The translations under genes and the position numbers were made by a program. DNA of 8,203 nt, taken from positions 1-8,203 of the forward strand of contig PUNP01000590.1 of NCBI GenBank assembly GCA_003551785.1. Reading direction: 5' to 3'. Below are positions 7,637 to 8,203 of this stretch, piece by piece. The stretch's first letter is position 1, and each line of letters starts with the position of its first letter. This DNA is from Candidatus Brocadiaceae bacterium. GTDB lineage: Bacteria > Planctomycetota > Brocadiia > SM23-32. The notes beneath the pieces were generated by a model. It was given only the letters and a program-made list of their open reading frames with translations, had not been told where the DNA came from and made no database searches.

Positions 7637-7690
7637 TTATATGAAAAAGAATTATCCTCAAAGTTATTCTTTACCTTTGGATTTCAGGCA

Positions 7691-7722
7691 AGTCATGATA
7701 ACCACGGGGACAAGCCCCGTGG
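7691..7722 (+). repeat. Hairpin unit 1 (left outer), terminator-like
   Basis: AGTCAT at 7691-7696 is followed by five bases and a perfect 8-bp stem, CCACGGGG (7702-7709) with CCCCGTGG (7715-7722), around the loop ACAAG. Three bases later a T-rich tract begins (7726-7750). This stem 66 nt after the UroD-like stop is the best candidate for a factor-independent terminator of the operon, although the T-tract is interrupted by G. Confidence 0.75.
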
Positions 7723-7758
7723 AGTCTTTTGTTTTGGTGTTTTGCTTTTCTGGTAGTC

Positions 7759-7790
7759 AGTCATGCAAGCCACGGGCACAAGGCCCGTGG
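7759..7790 (+). repeat. Hairpin unit 2 (left inner)
   Basis: AGTCAT at 7759-7764, five bases, then CCACGGGC (7770-7777) paired perfectly with GCCCGTGG (7783-7790) around the loop ACAAG. Relative to unit 1, both partners of the innermost base pair have changed (G-C to C-G) while the loop is identical, so pairing has been kept. Confidence 0.8.
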
Positions 7791-7873
7791 AGAAACGGCT
7801 TTTAATCAGGCAAACCATGTCAACAAGGCCTGCAGGGTTCGGAGCGGAAAAACTGAACGGAGTGATAATACCA

Positions 7874-7905
7874 CCACTAGGCTTGCCCCTGTGGATTTGA
7901 TGACT
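7874..7905 (-). repeat. Hairpin unit 3 (right inner), partly decayed
   Basis: Read on the minus strand this is AGTCAT (7905-7900), five bases, then a stem with loop GCAAG. The outer CCAC/GTGG pairs and two inner pairs hold, but two middle positions (7878-7879 against 7889-7890) are mismatched. It is the most degenerate of the four copies. Confidence 0.7.
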
Positions 7906-7941
7906 GACAACCAGAACCGATTTGACCCCAAAAACAACTCC

Positions 7942-7973
7942 CCAAGGGGCTTGTCCCCGTGGAAGTAATGACT
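7942..7973 (-). repeat. Hairpin unit 4 (right outer)
   Basis: Read on the minus strand: AGTCAT (7973-7968), five bases, then CCACGGGG, loop ACAAG, CCCCTTGG. Seven of eight pairs form; the one mismatch is A7945 against G7959. On the minus strand it is followed by a T/G-rich tract, mirroring unit 1. Confidence 0.75.
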
Positions 7974-7991
7974 GGTTATTGCGATTGGTAT

Positions 7992-8019
7992 TTGACAATG
8001 CTATAAACTTTTTTATTTT
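7992..8019 (+). promoter_or_regulatory. Candidate sigma70-type promoter of the sialidase-like gene
   Basis: A perfect -35 hexamer TTGACA (7992-7997) is followed after 16 nt by TATTTT (8014-8019), 4 of 6 to the -10 consensus. Transcription would start near 8026, leaving a leader of about 38 nt. An overlapping alternative is TTGCGA (7979-7984), 17 nt, TATAAA (8002-8007). Either would give the sialidase-like gene its own promoter beyond the hairpin element. AT-rich context makes chance matches likely. Confidence 0.4.
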
Positions 8020-8063
8020 GCGTTTTTTTCTTTAGGACTTACATTTGAGAAAAAGGAGATCAC

Positions 8064-8203
8064 ATGATGGAACGTTATATTGCAGTCGATAATGTATGTG
8101 CATGGCCGAACCTGACAGTATTGAATAGCGGTGAGATTATTGCGACGATATTCAACCAACCCTGTCACGGGAAATGGGAGGGCGATGTCGAGTGCTGGGC
8201 AAG
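8064..8203 (+). CDS. Sialidase-like (BNR-repeat/neuraminidase superfamily) protein, 5' part only
   Basis: Only the first 46 codons are inside the window. The peptide begins MMERYIAVDNVCAWPNLTVL and continues with SGEIIATIFNQPCHGKWEGD and VECWA. The pattern of a WPN strand, a polar turn and an I-x-A-T-I-F-N-Q-P strand, then G-x-W-E-G-D-V-E-C-W-A, is what I associate with the first propeller blade of sialidase-like proteins in PVC bacteria, where an S-x-D-x-G-x-T-W box usually follows. That box would lie just outside the window. No signal peptide is present, so the product may be cytoplasmic, and true sialidase activity cannot be claimed. AAGGAG (8053-8058) is 5 nt before the first ATG and 8 nt before the second (8067); the second spacing is slightly more usual. 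A promoter of its own is likely. Confidence 0.7.
   Translation, partial: MMERYIAVDNVCAWPNLTVLNSGEIIATIFNQPCHGKWEGDVECWA

Larger units (their letters stand above)
7691..7973. repeat. REP/BIME- or MITE-like inverted element made of four hairpin units
   Basis: The left arm (7691-7790) aligned to the reverse complement of the right arm (7874-7973) matches at about 70 of 100 positions without gaps, by my hand count. Each arm carries two units of AGTCAT, five variable bases, then a 21-bp hairpin of the form CCAC-N4, loop RCAAG, N4-GTGG. Hairpin starts are 68 nt apart within both arms, and all four stems are symmetric about 7832. Near that axis lies CCTGCAGG (7829-7836). The 83-nt centre (7791-7873) shows no further pairing I could confirm. 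Homology fades just outside both arms, and no target-site duplication is visible. The layout resembles REP pairs (BIMEs) moved by RAYT transposases, or a MITE, but no transposase is in the window. The T-rich sequence after the outer hairpins would also suit a two-way transcription terminator. Confidence 0.8.
7637..8063. other. 427-bp gene-free stretch holding a symmetric hairpin element and a candidate promoter
   Basis: Open frames here on both strands run through the palindromes and have no protein-like character, so I call no gene. From left to right it holds about 50 nt of AT-rich sequence without a convincing signal, the four-hairpin inverted element (7691-7973), a candidate promoter with a T-rich segment (7992-8035), and the ribosome site of the next gene. 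It separates the end of the operon from the sialidase-like gene and probably contains the transcription end of the former. Confidence 0.8.

Noticed and set aside
7646..7672. AT-rich inverted repeat (AAAGAAT / ATTCTTT) after the UroD-like gene as a terminator
   Set aside because: The 7-bp stem is nearly all A-T with a 13-nt loop and no T-run after it; the GC-rich hairpin at 7702-7722 is a far better candidate.
7691..7973. CRISPR array
   Set aside because: The repeats are palindromic units in opposite orientations with unequal intervals (48 nt within arms, 83 nt in the centre), and no cas genes are present.
7693..7998. Open frames on both strands across the hairpin element
   Set aside because: They translate palindromic repeats, lack ribosome sites and show no protein-like pattern.

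Overview
The window carries a one-directional (+ strand) run of carbohydrate-related genes from a bacterium that is probably in the PVC superphylum (Lentisphaerota, Kiritimatiellota or Planctomycetota). This is inferred from the families present: a GHL10-type TIM-barrel glycosidase-like protein, a cytosolic-looking beta-propeller hydrolase with a C-terminal beta-sandwich, a divergent uroporphyrinogen-decarboxylase-like protein and a sialidase-like protein. These often sit together in those phyla. There is no rRNA or other taxonomic marker, so the assignment stays tentative.

Layout. Positions 1-890 hold the 3' part of a gene for a helical-repeat (alpha/alpha toroid-like) protein with a beta-rich C-terminus. 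It stops at a T7 run, directly before two adjacent palindromic hairpins (909-961). After these, a protein-like open stretch (982-1164) ends 2 nt before the next gene and may be the severed C-terminus of the first gene. Next come a GHL10-like glycosidase (1167-2717) and a beta-propeller hydrolase-like protein (2771-4306). They are followed by a short-chain dehydrogenase (4418-5212), a polysaccharide pyruvyl transferase-family protein (5335-6498) and a UroD/MtaA-like protein (6527-7636). Gaps between these genes are 28 to 122 nt, which fits one or two operons.

The gene-free stretch 7637-8063 contains the most striking non-coding structure: four copies of a 32-bp unit (AGTCAT, five variable bases, then a 21-bp hairpin). 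They form two inverted pairs placed exactly symmetrically about position 7832, a REP/BIME- or MITE-like element. A candidate promoter follows, then the start of a sialidase-like gene (8064 to the window end).

Working together (inference). The hydrolase-like proteins would release or trim sugars, the SDR would interconvert a hydroxyl and a keto group on a sugar or sugar acid, and the pyruvyl-transferase-family and UroD-like proteins would carry out unassigned side-group chemistry. No predicted protein whose N-terminus is visible has a recognisable signal peptide, so the chemistry may be intracellular. I see no transporter, regulator, transposase or defence gene. Every recognisable protein belongs to a known superfamily. 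The candidates for something undescribed are the symmetric hairpin element and the divergent active-site residues of the pyruvyl-transferase and UroD-like proteins.
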